A stretch of 64,000 bases of DNA from a bacterium 210820-DFI.6.37 (GTDB lineage: Bacteria; Bacillota; Clostridia; Peptostreptococcales; Anaerovoracaceae): contig JAJCKG010000002.1 of assembly GCA_020558355.1 (NCBI GenBank), positions 248,001 through 312,000 of the forward strand. The letters are read 5' to 3'. Below the pieces are notes generated by a model. That model had not been told where the DNA came from. It saw only the letters and a program-made list of their open reading frames with translations, and did no database searches. Below, piece by piece: positions 25,965-35,267 of the stretch. The stretch's first letter is position 1, and each line of letters opens with the position of its first letter. The translations under genes were made by a program, and so were the position numbers.

Positions 25965-27233
25965 ATGAAATTCAGCTTAAGAAAAATATATATCATCGCG
26001 GCCGCGGTCATACTGGGTGTCTTGCTTTGCGCGGCGCTTTCCGGCTGCGATACAGCCGAGGCCAAAAAGAAAAAACTGAGTCAAAATCCGTATCGGATCA
26101 TGACCGCTACCGATCTGCATTATCTTTCACCGGAGCTTACGGATAATGGGGAATTTTTTACCGGGCTGATAGAAAACGGGGATGGGAAAACCGTAATGTA
26201 TTCGGAGGAAATTCTTGATTCTATGATAGACACAGTCCTGGAAAAAAGACCGGATCTTTTTATAATAAGCGGGGATCTGACCTTCAACGGTGAAAGGCAG
26301 AGCCATGAAGAGCTTGCTGAAAGGCTGGCGAAATTAAAGGAAAGTGGAGTCAGTACAATTGTGATACCCGGAAATCATGATATAGATAATTCCCAGGCGG
26401 CAAGCTTTGAAGGGGATCATTATGAAACCGTACCCACTGTGTCATCCGCGGAATTCAATGATATCTACCATGGCCTGAGCACTGGAGCGTCCGTGGCCAG
26501 AGACACAGATTCGCTAAGCTATATCTATGAATCCGTAAAAGGCGTACGGATCCTGATGCTGGATGTAAACGCGAACAGCGCGCCGGGAACCGTTTCGAAG
26601 GAAACCCTGAAATGGGCAGAGGGACAATTGAAAAAAGCCTCCAAAGAAGGCGTTCCGGTAATAGCTGTAAGCCATCAGAACCTATATGCCCATAATGACA
26701 GCTTTGAAGAAGGCTTTGTTATAGGCGGAGCAGATGCGTTAAGAAAGCTTTATAAAAAATATAATGTGATCTGCAATCTGAGCGGCCATATGCATATCCA
26801 GCATATCGAAGAGGAACAGGCTGTCCCGGAGATCGTGACCGGAGCCGTGTCCGTATCGCCGCATTACTATGGGATGATCACGTATACAGGAGATAAGCTG
26901 ACTTATGAAGCGGAAAAGCTGCAGGTAGAGGGGAAGAAAGATTTTGCGTCATGGTCAGAAAGCTTTTTTAAAAAAATCTCCAGAAAGCAGTCTCTCGGAG
27001 ATTTGAACGGAGGAGCGGGAAGCGAGTCAGAAAAGAAAGCCGCGGCCGATCGTTTTGCTTCCCTCAACTACCTTTATTTTTCCGGCAGAGCCGATTTGTT
27101 TTCGGACATCGAGGGACTGGAACAATTGGAGCGGGCCGTGCCAGATGATACATTTTTGAAGCTCTATATAAAAAGCATTTTGGCTGACCCGCCGCGGGAC
27201 AGCACAAGGGCCGTGCTTATTCCGCCATGTTAG
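25965..27233 (+). CDS. Lipoprotein metallophosphoesterase
   Basis: This protein of about 422 residues has a lipoprotein signal peptide: basic start, hydrophobic core, lipobox ALSGC (Cys near residue 28). It is therefore probably anchored outside the membrane. Calcineurin-type phosphoesterase motifs follow in order: TATDLHY, SGDLTFNGE, PGNHDID, VSHQN and SGHMHIQH. Substrate unknown; extracellular nucleotides or phosphodiesters are possible. There is almost no ribosome binding site, and it begins 12 bases after the macrodomain stop, so coupling is likely. A TTG at 25956 is an alternative start. Confidence 0.85.
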   Translation: MKFSLRKIYIIAAAVILGVLLCAALSGCDTAEAKKKKLSQNPYRIMTATDLHYLSPELTDNGEFFTGLIENGDGKTVMYSEEILDSMIDTVLEKRPDLFIISGDLTFNGERQSHEELAERLAKLKESGVSTIVIPGNHDIDNSQAASFEGDHYETVPTVSSAEFNDIYHGLSTGASVARDTDSLSYIYESVKGVRILMLDVNANSAPGTVSKETLKWAEGQLKKASKEGVPVIAVSHQNLYAHNDSFEEGFVIGGADALRKLYKKYNVICNLSGHMHIQHIEEEQAVPEIVTGAVSVSPHYYGMITYTGDKLTYEAEKLQVEGKKDFASWSESFFKKISRKQSLGDLNGGAGSESEKKAAADRFASLNYLYFSGRADLFSDIEGLEQLERAVPDDTFLKLYIKSILADPPRDSTRAVLIPPC

Positions 27234-27331
27234 CCAGATTGCGAAAAAGGTAGCCTGCTTTTCGATTCCGGCTGTCTGAAGTGAAGAATAAGAATATCTG
27301 CCGCGGGCCGGATCAGTAAGCACAGCGTCAT

Positions 27332-27373
27332 AAAAAACTTTACGCGCGTGAAAACACGCGCGTAAAGTTTTTT
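27332..27373. terminator. Perfect 19-bp bidirectional terminator
   Basis: AAAAAACTTTACGCGCGTG, an AAAA loop and the exact complement ending in TTTTTT lie between the convergent phosphoesterase and PNPOx genes. Confidence 0.9.
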
Positions 27374-27410
27374 ATGTACCTGAAATCGGGACATAATTCC
27401 CCCAATACGT

Positions 27411-27884
27411 CTAAGGGGTTCCTTTTTTACCAGTGATATGCTCCAGCTCAATCACAAAGGTTTTGACCTCATCCCAGGAAGCTTTCATATAGTGTTTGCC
27501 TCCTTCTTCAAATCCCTTTGAATACTTGGCGATGATCAGCTCCAGGGCCTTCTGCTTTTCCTGGTCATCCTCAATGATCCTGATCTTCCCGAAGGCTACT
27601 GTGCTCAGATACAGACAGTTGTACGCTTCCGGTACGATATCCGCCTGGGCTACAGCGCAGAACGATACTTTTTCGTTTTTCTTCATAGCGTCCACTTTAT
27701 GCCCTTCTGTTGCCCCGTGAAAATAGATCTTATTGTCTTCGAAGGCGTAATTGACAGGCACGGTATAAGGGTAGCTGTTGTCCCCTTCCAGAGCCAGAAC
27801 ACCATATGGCGCGTTTTTCAGAATTTCCAGCGCCTGCTCCCGCGGCAGCTGGTTGTCTTCCTTTAGTCTCATTTCTCTAAACAT
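27411..27884 (-). CDS. PNPOx-like / NimA-type flavin-binding protein
   Basis: This 157-residue split-barrel protein shows MFREMRLKEDNQLPREQALEIL followed by GVLALEGDNSYPYTVPVNYAF and KIYFHGATEGHK, typical of the pyridoxamine 5'-phosphate oxidase-related family that includes NimA. It probably binds FMN or heme; the reaction is unknown. AAAGGAGG before ATG 27884 fixes the start; the in-frame upstream extension is not supported. It is divergent from a MocR-type regulator, a known pairing that suggests regulation by PLP-related compounds. Confidence 0.85.
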   Translation of the reverse strand: MFREMRLKEDNQLPREQALEILKNAPYGVLALEGDNSYPYTVPVNYAFEDNKIYFHGATEGHKVDAMKKNEKVSFCAVAQADIVPEAYNCLYLSTVAFGKIRIIEDDQEKQKALELIIAKYSKGFEEGGKHYMKASWDEVKTFVIELEHITGKKGTP

Positions 27885-27946
27885 AGGACGAACCTCCTTT
27901 TCATCTCTTGATTGACGATTTTGTAATAAGAGCATATAATAAAATC

Positions 27947-27988
27947 GGTACTCCTTCAAGAACCAATTTCATAATAATTTTGAGTACC
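27947..27988. promoter_or_regulatory. GGTACTC/GAGTACC inverted repeat between MocR and PNPOx genes
   Basis: Perfect 7-bp arms at 27947-27953 and 27982-27988, 35 bases apart start to start, lie in the divergent promoter region. They probably form the MocR operator. Confidence 0.5.
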
Positions 27989-28005
27989 AGTCAAGGAGAA
28001 GCCCT

Positions 28006-29391
28006 ATGTTTTACATTGATAAATCCAGTTCTGTCCCCATTTATGAACAGCTGTATTCCGCGTTGATAAAAGCCATTCTATCAGGCGCCGTCAAGCCAGG
28101 GACCAGTCTTCCGGCCACGCGAAAGCTTGCGGAAGACCTGTCTGTCAGTCGAAACACAGTGAACAGGGCGTATCAGCAGCTTACTGCGGAAGGGTACATT
28201 CAGCCCTGCCCGGGAAAAGGATTTCTGATCAATCAGATTCCGGCAGAAGCCATCCCTACCCAGCATCCGAGGCGGTTTCAGCCGATTCCGCGGGCCCCGG
28301 TGCCCCGCTATGATTTTGACTATGGAAACATTGATAATCAGACCTTCCCTTACAGACAGTGGCGAAAGAGCGTCAATCGGATTCTGGACTCCGCGGAGGT
28401 CTGCCGCAATATTCTCTATCCGCATTACATGGGAGAGGCGGAATTGCGGGAAGAAGTGGCGCGTTACTTATACCGCTCCCGAAATGTGATCTGCGGTCCG
28501 GAGCAGATTGTCATCACCTGCGGACATCAGCACTCTGTGGAAATCCTGGCCAATCTGTTCGCCTCCGGGGAGAAGCGGTGCGCTATGGAAGAACCGGGAT
28601 ATGACGGAATCCGCGCGGTTTTTACAAACCATCATTACAAAATGCGTTATATTCCAGTGGAAGCGGACGGCATTGCGGTAGAGGAAGTGACCCTACGCCC
28701 CCTGGAGCTTTTATATATCACTCCTTCACACCAGTTCCCCACCGGAGCGGTCCTTTCTGTGGCAAAACGGATGCGGCTGCTGGAATGGGCCCGTAAAACA
28801 GGCGCGTATATCATTGAAGACGACTATGACAGCGAGCTCCGCTATTATACCAACCCGATTCCGTCGCTTCAGTCCCTGGATCAGGAGCGGGTTATTTATA
28901 CAGGGACCTTTTCCAAAGCCCTGTCACCGGCCATTCGGATCGCCTATATTGTTCTGCCCCGTGATCTGCTTGGGGCATATCATGACTATTACTGCCTTTA
29001 CGGCGCGCAGGTGTCTCCGCTGCATCAGCTGGCTCTGGCGGACTTTATCGCCAACGGCCATTTCGAACGGAACATCAACAGGCTCCGCACCCTTTACAGG
29101 AAAAAGCAGGATGCGTTAAAATCCGCTGTCATAGAAACCTTTGGCAGCAGGGTCCGGGTCAGTGGAGAAGGCGCTGGACTGCATCTTTTACTGGATCTTG
29201 ATACCGACATCCCGCCGGAAGTACTGATCGAAAAAGCCGCATCCATCGATATCCGGCTTTACTCCGTAAAGTCCTGTTACGCCGATCCGGCCCGGGCGCC
29301 CAGGTGCCAGCTCCAGTTTGGATTTCCCACCATTCCAATGGAAAAATTCCCTATGCTGCTCCGTCAGCTGAAGGACGTTTGGGAGCTATAG
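28006..29391 (+). CDS. MocR/PdxR-type GntR regulator with aminotransferase domain
   Basis: This 461-residue regulator has an N-terminal GntR winged helix (SVPIYEQLYSALIKAILSGAVKPGTSLPATR, about residues 8-40) fused to a fold-type I aminotransferase domain (about 105-460). The PLP lysine lies in GTFSKALSP and the aspartate in IEDDYDSELR. MocR proteins sense PLP or related ligands. It diverges from a PNPOx-like gene, likely its target, with an inverted repeat between them. AAGGAG precedes the ATG. Confidence 0.92.
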   Translation: MFYIDKSSSVPIYEQLYSALIKAILSGAVKPGTSLPATRKLAEDLSVSRNTVNRAYQQLTAEGYIQPCPGKGFLINQIPAEAIPTQHPRRFQPIPRAPVPRYDFDYGNIDNQTFPYRQWRKSVNRILDSAEVCRNILYPHYMGEAELREEVARYLYRSRNVICGPEQIVITCGHQHSVEILANLFASGEKRCAMEEPGYDGIRAVFTNHHYKMRYIPVEADGIAVEEVTLRPLELLYITPSHQFPTGAVLSVAKRMRLLEWARKTGAYIIEDDYDSELRYYTNPIPSLQSLDQERVIYTGTFSKALSPAIRIAYIVLPRDLLGAYHDYYCLYGAQVSPLHQLALADFIANGHFERNINRLRTLYRKKQDALKSAVIETFGSRVRVSGEGAGLHLLLDLDTDIPPEVLIEKAASIDIRLYSVKSCYADPARAPRCQLQFGFPTIPMEKFPMLLRQLKDVWEL

Positions 29392-29588
29392 CGGGAATTT
29401 TTTGAAATGATGGCGATTTGTTTGCGAAAAAATACGCAGCTGTCGCTTAATAAGCGGCAACGAAGTCTGATTTCAATTCGCCCTGTGTAATCCTAAACAA
29501 AAAGTAGAATTTTATATAATTTTGTTGTATAATATCGATAATATTGAGAAAATTTCGTATAATAGAAAACGATAACAGGAGCGAGAGG

Positions 29589-30575
29589 ATGTACATTATC
29601 AAACATGAAAGCGGCAACCCATATTTTAACCTGGCGGTAGAAGAATACCTGCTGGACAATTTTGATGAAGATATTATTATGCTGTGGCGCAATGATAACG
29701 CTGTGGTAGTTGGAAAAAATCAGAACACCATCCAGGAGATCAACCAGAACTACGTAGACGAAAACGGAATTCGGGTTGTAAGGCGGCTGACCGGCGGCGG
29801 AGCGGTATTCCACGATATGGGAAATGTAAATTATACCATCATCCAGAAATACGATAATTCATTGTTTTCCAATTATGAATACTTTACGAAATCCGTACGG
29901 GATTTTCTTCGGACACTTGGCGTTGACGCGAGACTCAGCGGCAGAAATGACCTGATGATCGATGGAAAGAAATTTTCAGGCAACGCTCAGTGTGTCAGAA
30001 ACGGCAAGATGATGCATCACGGGACACTCATGTTCAGTTCACAAGTAAAAGATATATCGGGAGCCCTGACGCCGAATAAGCAAAAGATTGAAAGCAAAGG
30101 GGTTAAATCCGTAAAGAGCCACGTTACAAATATCTCATCTCATATGGAGAATAAAATAAGCGTGGACGAGTTTCTTGAGCGGCTTTATGAGCATTATCTT
30201 ACAAGCTCTGAAAACGTAGAGCCTTACCAGTTTACCCAAGCGGACATTGCCGCGATCCAAAAGCTTTCCGATGACAAATACGCTACGTGGGATTGGAACT
30301 ATGGTGAATCGCCCGCGTATTCCTGGTCTGGCAGCAAAAAATACGATTTTGGACTGGTGGATATCAGAATGGATATCAAAAATGGAACGATCTCGGATGT
30401 CAGAATATATGGAGACTTCTTTGGCATCAAGAACATACGGGATATTGAAACGCTGCTTACAGGCAGCCTTCACAGATACGATCAGGTGGCGGAAAAGCTG
30501 GATGCTGTGGAAATCGGGGATTACATAAGCGGAATGACAAAAGAGCAGCTGCTGGGATTACTTTTTGACCGTTAG
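29589..30575 (+). CDS. lplA: Lipoate-protein ligase A
   Basis: This 328-residue LplA has the lipoyl-AMP binding block RRLTGGGAVFHDMGN (about residues 57-71) and the Lys-containing KKFSGNAQ (about 132-139), plus the C-terminal accessory domain. It activates free lipoate with ATP and attaches it to lipoyl domains. ATG 29589 has GCGAGAGG just before it. The gene opens the catabolic island and sits 26 bases before the first LuxR-type regulator. The free-standing lipoyl protein at 42721 is its obvious client; no other lipoyl-domain gene is in the window. Confidence 0.93.
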   Translation: MYIIKHESGNPYFNLAVEEYLLDNFDEDIIMLWRNDNAVVVGKNQNTIQEINQNYVDENGIRVVRRLTGGGAVFHDMGNVNYTIIQKYDNSLFSNYEYFTKSVRDFLRTLGVDARLSGRNDLMIDGKKFSGNAQCVRNGKMMHHGTLMFSSQVKDISGALTPNKQKIESKGVKSVKSHVTNISSHMENKISVDEFLERLYEHYLTSSENVEPYQFTQADIAAIQKLSDDKYATWDWNYGESPAYSWSGSKKYDFGLVDIRMDIKNGTISDVRIYGDFFGIKNIRDIETLLTGSLHRYDQVAEKLDAVEIGDYISGMTKEQLLGLLFDR

Positions 30576-30601
30576 AGCTTACAGCCTGGGAGGGAGGAAA
30601 A

Positions 30602-31636
30602 ATGAAGATACACAGACCGGAAACGATGGTTGAATTTCTCAATTCGTTAAACTCATTACAAACATATGACAGCGAACTGTTTTCCTTGCAGGCGCTTGAG
30701 TATTTTGACCGGTATCTCGGTTTTGGACATTCGGCAATGGTCGTTATTGATAACGGATATGTGGTTTCTGACTACGGACATAACATCTCCAGGGATATGG
30801 AGGATGTATCCAATAATAAATATATTGCGTCATATATAACGGAGAACTGGGATAAGATCAAAAAAGAGGGAAAAGTCCTGTGCAGTACGGAAATCTTTCC
30901 ACAGGATAATGAATATATCGATTTTATTGAGGATAGGATTGGGATGCATTACGCGTTGATCCTTCCCTTCAAAGAAGTCTATCTGGCCTTATATCACACG
31001 GAAGAAGAAGGCGATTTTACAGAGGCCGAAAAGTCTCTGCTCAATGCTGTATACCAGTTTTTAAAGGGTTCCGACGCGTTGAGACACAAAGCCAGAAACG
31101 AACGGTATGTTTCCAACTTCAGAGATTCCGCGCTTGATGAAATGAAGGTGGGATTTCTGGTATTCGACAGCAATTTCAATCTGATCCACAACAATCGTTA
31201 CGCAATGCAGGCCATCAGCGGCATATTTGGAACAATAGTAAAGAATAAGCTTTTTGAAAAGCTTTGCGCGGCCTTTAACCTGAACGATGAAGTGATGAAA
31301 TCGGATTGTCAGGCGGTCTGTAAAGGGTATACCATGAAAGTCAGCCACTTTTACAAGGAAGAGGTGTATGGCGTAACAAGACACTTTGTCAATGTGACGA
31401 TAAAGAAAGAGCTTATTGAAAAAAATACGGCAGCAAGTACGGTTAGCTCTATAGCAGAGCTGACGAAGCGGGAGGAGGAAATTATCAAGTGCCTGTCCGC
31501 CGGGATGCAGTATCAGGAAGCGGCCGATTATTTGATGATCAGTATCAATACCTTTCGTACCCATATCAAAAATATTTATAAGAAAACCGGAGTCAACAGC
31601 CAGCATGAGCTGCTGAAGCAGTATTATTCGGACTAA
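30602..31636 (+). CDS. LuxR-type transcriptional regulator, paralog 1
   Basis: This 344-residue protein has a C-terminal LuxR helix-turn-helix (LTKREEEIIKCLSAGMQYQEAADYLMISINTF in essence, about residues 283-340). The roughly 270-residue N-terminal part is GAF/PAS-like in pattern but matches no family I can name. It is clearly paralogous to the regulator at 32673: same length, same KYLGF-type segment, EVYLALYHTEE versus EVYIVVYHTEE, and near-identical HTH. It is co-oriented with lplA and probably activates island genes on sensing a small molecule. GGGAGG lies before the ATG. Confidence 0.85.
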   Translation: MKIHRPETMVEFLNSLNSLQTYDSELFSLQALEYFDRYLGFGHSAMVVIDNGYVVSDYGHNISRDMEDVSNNKYIASYITENWDKIKKEGKVLCSTEIFPQDNEYIDFIEDRIGMHYALILPFKEVYLALYHTEEEGDFTEAEKSLLNAVYQFLKGSDALRHKARNERYVSNFRDSALDEMKVGFLVFDSNFNLIHNNRYAMQAISGIFGTIVKNKLFEKLCAAFNLNDEVMKSDCQAVCKGYTMKVSHFYKEEVYGVTRHFVNVTIKKELIEKNTAASTVSSIAELTKREEEIIKCLSAGMQYQEAADYLMISINTFRTHIKNIYKKTGVNSQHELLKQYYSD

Positions 31637-31675
31637 AAACTGTGGGCCGCGTTTTAAGAAAGCAAAGATACATAA

Positions 31676-31744
31676 AATCACCTGTTGGGATCGATTACCA
31701 TCTGAATTCCCGGCGGGTGATTTTTGGGTTAACCCAAAAATCAC
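31676..31744 (+). promoter_or_regulatory. Terminator overlapping a perfect 28-bp palindrome
   Basis: Arm 1 (AAATCACC) can pair with arm 2 (GGGTGATTT) to make a terminator after the LuxR gene. Arm 2 is also the left half of a perfect 28-bp palindrome at 31717-31744 (GTGATTTTTGGGTT and its complement). Two exclusive folds are possible. The palindrome might also be a regulator site ahead of the SDR gene. Confidence 0.65.
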
Positions 31745-31817
31745 ATGATTATGCCATTGCCGGGGTCATTCTGTAAGAAATATAATTTAAGAAAAACAGA
31801 AAGGCGGAGGAATTGAT

Positions 31818-32606
31818 ATGTTTGATATGAAAGGAAAAGTCGCGGTTGTAACAGGCGCTTCCAGCGGTCTTGGCGCTGACGCGGCAAGAGCGTATATCGA
31901 AGCGGGAGCCGCGGTAGCGCTTATCGCCAGAAGAAAAGAACGGCTGGAAAACCTGAAAGCAGAGCTTATCGCAAAGGGCGGAAGGGCGATGGCCGTGCAG
32001 TGTGATGTATCTGATGAGGAAAGCGTAAAGGCGGCGTGTGACAGTATTGCCGGGGAATATGGGAAGATCGATGTCCTTCTCAACGCCGCGGGAGTATCTC
32101 CGCTGGGAAGTGTGGAAACCCTCTCTGAGAAAGATTGGGACGCGGCTATGAATATCAATCTCAAAGGAACCTTCCTCATGAGCAAATACGTTATTCCGCA
32201 TATGAAGAAAAACCATTATGGAAAGATTGTAAACATAGCGTCCTTCAACGCCGGTAAGGCAGACAAGTTCGAACCCTTCTTCAGACACGCCTACAACGCG
32301 TCTAAGGCTGGGGTAAACGGTTTGACCGTAGCTATGGCGGCATCCTACGGGCAAAACGGCATTACGGTAAACAGCATAGGTCCGGGGCTCTTTGACACAG
32401 AGATGACACATGATGATCTGATTGAAAATGAAGGCTTTATGAGCTGGTTCAATAGCAGAAATCCTATGTGCCGTCCGGGAGGTAAAGGAGATCTTAACGG
32501 AACGATTCTCTATCTTTCCTCAGACGCGTCAAATTATGTGACCGGGCAGTTCATTCTGGTGGACGGCGGCGCGAGCATTGTGGATATTGCCGGACTGGAT
32601 ATGTAA
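31818..32606 (+). CDS. Short-chain dehydrogenase/reductase (SDR)
   Basis: This is a 262-residue classical SDR. It has cofactor motif TGASSGLG (residues 12-19), NAAG (about 89-92), catalytic Ser142 with Tyr159 and Lys163 (YNASK), and C-terminal GQFILVDGGAS. The segment between Ser and Tyr is longer than usual by about four residues. An Arg-Arg after the second strand (IARRKER) points to NADP or a mixed cofactor preference. It lies between two paralogous LuxR regulators, so it is probably one of their targets and acts on an alcohol or ketone of the island's pathway. GGCGGAGG precedes the ATG. Confidence 0.9.
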   Translation: MFDMKGKVAVVTGASSGLGADAARAYIEAGAAVALIARRKERLENLKAELIAKGGRAMAVQCDVSDEESVKAACDSIAGEYGKIDVLLNAAGVSPLGSVETLSEKDWDAAMNINLKGTFLMSKYVIPHMKKNHYGKIVNIASFNAGKADKFEPFFRHAYNASKAGVNGLTVAMAASYGQNGITVNSIGPGLFDTEMTHDDLIENEGFMSWFNSRNPMCRPGGKGDLNGTILYLSSDASNYVTGQFILVDGGASIVDIAGLDM

Positions 32607-32672
32607 TAGGAAGGGACTGTAATACAGATCCTGAGAAATATCCGATGCTGCAGATGTGAAGAGGGTGTGAAA

Positions 32673-33746
32673 ATGGTAAACAGTAGAAATGAAACCATCA
32701 AATTTATGTTGGAACTTATGAATCTGCAGTATTCCAATGGAATATATCATGCCAGACAGCTGTTGGAGTTGTTTGAAAAATATCTGGGATTCCAATATAC
32801 AGCAACAGGCGTATATGACAGCAATATTATTACATCATTAATGGGGCCGGAGATTATGTCAGAGTCAAAAAATGAAGCGATTCTGGACATTAATAAGACT
32901 TTTGTCCGTCCGTATATTATGGAACATCGGTCCGAGATCATGAATGATATAAAACCGGTATTCAGCACGGATATGGCGCGGCCAGAAAATTATGAGCACA
33001 GTAAGTATGTTACGGCAATGCGGGAAAAGCTGGGAATGTATTATTCCGCGTTCCTGGCGTTCAGAGAGGTTTATATTGTTGTTTATCATACAGAGGAAGA
33101 CGGAAACTTCAGCAATGAAGAAAAAAATACGCTGACAGACATATGCAGGTTTATGACCATACAGGACGCGGTTAAAGAGCGTATCAGAAATGATACGAAT
33201 TCTCTGTATCTCATAAATGAAGTGCTCGATGATTTTGAAATCGGGACGATCATATTTAAAGGTGATCATGAGGTCCTTTACTGCAATAAACGGGCAATAC
33301 AGTATATCAGCAGCCTTTGCGGAGAAGGTGTCGCCATGGAAGCCATGTTTGAGGCAATTTGCGGCATTGCGGGCTTTAAGGACACTATTAATACGATGAA
33401 CTATAGAGCCGTAAGCAGCGGATATGAATTCACAGCGGAGCATCTGTACAAGCAGGAGGAATACGGCGTCAGGCGTCATTATATACGAATGACGATGGTT
33501 CCCATGTCAAAGGAAATTCAAAGCTGTCAGGAGCTTAAAATAAAGGAGGCTTTTGAAAGACTGACAAGGCGGGAAATGGATGTGATTGAATGTCTGTACA
33601 GAGGTATGCAGTATCAGGACGCGGCAGACAGTATGGTGATCAGCATAAACACATTCAGAACACACATCCGGAACATATACAAAAAGCTTGGCATAAATAA
33701 ACAAGCGGATATTCTGCGGTATTACGGAGAATTTCGCAAACAATAG
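32673..33746 (+). CDS. LuxR-type transcriptional regulator, paralog 2
   Basis: This 357-residue paralog of the regulator at 30602 has a C-terminal LuxR HTH (LTRREMDVIECLYRGMQYQD, then ISINTFRTHIRNIYKK) and an N-terminal sensing region of the same layout. Sequence identity is highest in the HTH and moderate in the N-terminal part, so the two likely bind similar DNA but respond to different signals. GAGGGTG lies about eight bases before ATG 32673; a GTG two codons earlier is possible. A terminator follows. Confidence 0.85.
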   Translation: MVNSRNETIKFMLELMNLQYSNGIYHARQLLELFEKYLGFQYTATGVYDSNIITSLMGPEIMSESKNEAILDINKTFVRPYIMEHRSEIMNDIKPVFSTDMARPENYEHSKYVTAMREKLGMYYSAFLAFREVYIVVYHTEEDGNFSNEEKNTLTDICRFMTIQDAVKERIRNDTNSLYLINEVLDDFEIGTIIFKGDHEVLYCNKRAIQYISSLCGEGVAMEAMFEAICGIAGFKDTINTMNYRAVSSGYEFTAEHLYKQEEYGVRRHYIRMTMVPMSKEIQSCQELKIKEAFERLTRREMDVIECLYRGMQYQDAADSMVISINTFRTHIRNIYKKLGINKQADILRYYGEFRKQ

Positions 33747-33809
33747 AAACTCTAGACCTGAGGAATGGCACACTGGATTTTGTCCAATGTGTCATCCCTC
33801 TTCGGTGCC

Positions 33810-33846
33810 AAAAAAGACAACCACTAATTTGATCGTTGTCTTTTTT
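33810..33846. terminator. Bidirectional terminator
   Basis: A perfect 12-bp stem AAAAAAGACAAC/GTTGTCTTTTTT with a 13-base loop separates the LuxR gene and the convergent ATPase gene. A second hairpin (TGGCACA...TGTGTCA) lies just before it. Confidence 0.9.
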
Positions 33847-33875
33847 CCATAAATAACCTACACATTATAATTATA

Positions 33876-35267
33876 CTATAAATACATATCATTCAAACTT
33901 ACCAGCTTAACTTCTCCAGCCTCTGCTTTTTCAATCAACGCTTCTGTAAAGCCTCCTTTGGAGAAAATATAATAATGATATTTTTCTCCTAATCCGAATA
34001 CTTCCGCATAATTCTGAAGCAGCTGTAGTTCATCTATACCTATTTTTTCATTTTTATATTTGCATGAACCGATGATATATTCTTTACCTTCTACCGGTGT
34101 GCCGACAATATCTATCTGTATTTCTTTATGCGATTTCTTATCTGTTCCCCACCACTGCCCGATTTCTTTAATTACAAAATCCGAGTTATTTTCATAATGT
34201 AACAGATATTCTTTGCACATTTTCTCGAAAACCAATCCCATATAGTCAGGATAGTAGTTCTTTATTACCGCATCGTAGATAAGTTTAATTCTTCCTGAGT
34301 TTACAGATGACAGGTTTTTCGAAACGAACCTGTACCAGAATCTAAAGAAATTGTCTTCAATAACATAAATCGTTTTCTTTCCGGGTTTCTCTGTAATCGG
34401 TGTTTCCTTTCTCACGATTTCAAGATCAAGTAAAACTTTCAAATACTTGCCGCATGCTCCTGAATTAAGACCAACTTTAGTCGCAATCTCATTTGCTCTA
34501 GATGCGCCTGCTGCGATTGCTCTTATAATAGAATTATAAATAGCAGGTTCCCTAAGTTCCTGTTTCAGCAGGTTTTCAGGTTCTTCAAAGAGATAAGCCG
34601 AGGAGTCGAAAATATTTTCTATTATCGCCTCATCCACATCACTGTCCACATCCAGTTTATTAATATAGTGAGGTATTCCGCCCGTTATTCCATATACCAA
34701 AGCCTGCTCACTTGCGTTCAGCTGTGGGTTAAATACAGTAATCTCTTTATAGTTCATCGCCTGAATTTTATATTGCGCAGTCCTTCTTCCATACAAAGGG
34801 CTTTCATATCCAAGCACCTGATTTTCCATAAAGCTCATAGATGAACCGCATAAAATTAAATAAAGATTGCTGTCCTGCCATACATGATCAATAATATGCT
34901 GCAGTCTGGAAGATACAGACTCGTTAGCCCTGGCAAGATAAGGATACTCATCTATTACAAAGATAACCTGTTCTTTCTTTACAATATTCGTAATTTCATC
35001 GAAAGCATCCGCAAAGCTTGCGTAAATCGGTGCTATGGAATGTTCTGAGTCTTTATACATGTAAATCGCCTTTGACAATTCCTCTAAGTTATCCTGCGCC
35101 GTTCCTCTAATAGCTGAAAAATATATAGCTTTTTTGTCTTTGCAAAATTCTCTAATCAGTGAAGTTTTTCCCACTCGGCGTCTGCCATATATAACGACAC
35201 ATTCAAATCTGTTTTTGTTGTATCGCTTATTCATGCTTTTCAGTTCTTCATTTCTTCCAAAAAACAT
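33876..35267 (-). CDS. AAA ATPase with DUF234 (archaeal-type ATPase family)
   Basis: This 463-residue protein begins MFFGRNEEL and has Walker A GRRRVGKTSLI (about residues 29-39), Walker B VIFVIDEYPYLA (about 100-111) and sensor LCGSSMSFM. A winged-helix segment (about 250-310) and a C-terminal DUF234 nuclease-like domain (QIDIVGTPVEGKEYIIGSCKYKNEKIG) follow. These ATPases are common, often mobile-looking genes of unclear role, possibly defence or nuclease related. It is AT-rich, points against the island and is bounded by a terminator and hairpins, which suggests independent acquisition. Confidence 0.85.
   Translation of the reverse strand: MFFGRNEELKSMNKRYNKNRFECVVIYGRRRVGKTSLIREFCKDKKAIYFSAIRGTAQDNLEELSKAIYMYKDSEHSIAPIYASFADAFDEITNIVKKEQVIFVIDEYPYLARANESVSSRLQHIIDHVWQDSNLYLILCGSSMSFMENQVLGYESPLYGRRTAQYKIQAMNYKEITVFNPQLNASEQALVYGITGGIPHYINKLDVDSDVDEAIIENIFDSSAYLFEEPENLLKQELREPAIYNSIIRAIAAGASRANEIATKVGLNSGACGKYLKVLLDLEIVRKETPITEKPGKKTIYVIEDNFFRFWYRFVSKNLSSVNSGRIKLIYDAVIKNYYPDYMGLVFEKMCKEYLLHYENNSDFVIKEIGQWWGTDKKSHKEIQIDIVGTPVEGKEYIIGSCKYKNEKIGIDELQLLQNYAEVFGLGEKYHYYIFSKGGFTEALIEKAEAGEVKLVSLNDMYL

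Noticed and set aside
29589..30575. lplA as the LplA2 partner of the SirTM system
   Set aside because: It is about 3.6 kb from the macrodomain gene behind unrelated genes and coupled to a LuxR regulator; no GcvH-L gene is seen, and the lipoyl protein at 42721 is the more likely client.
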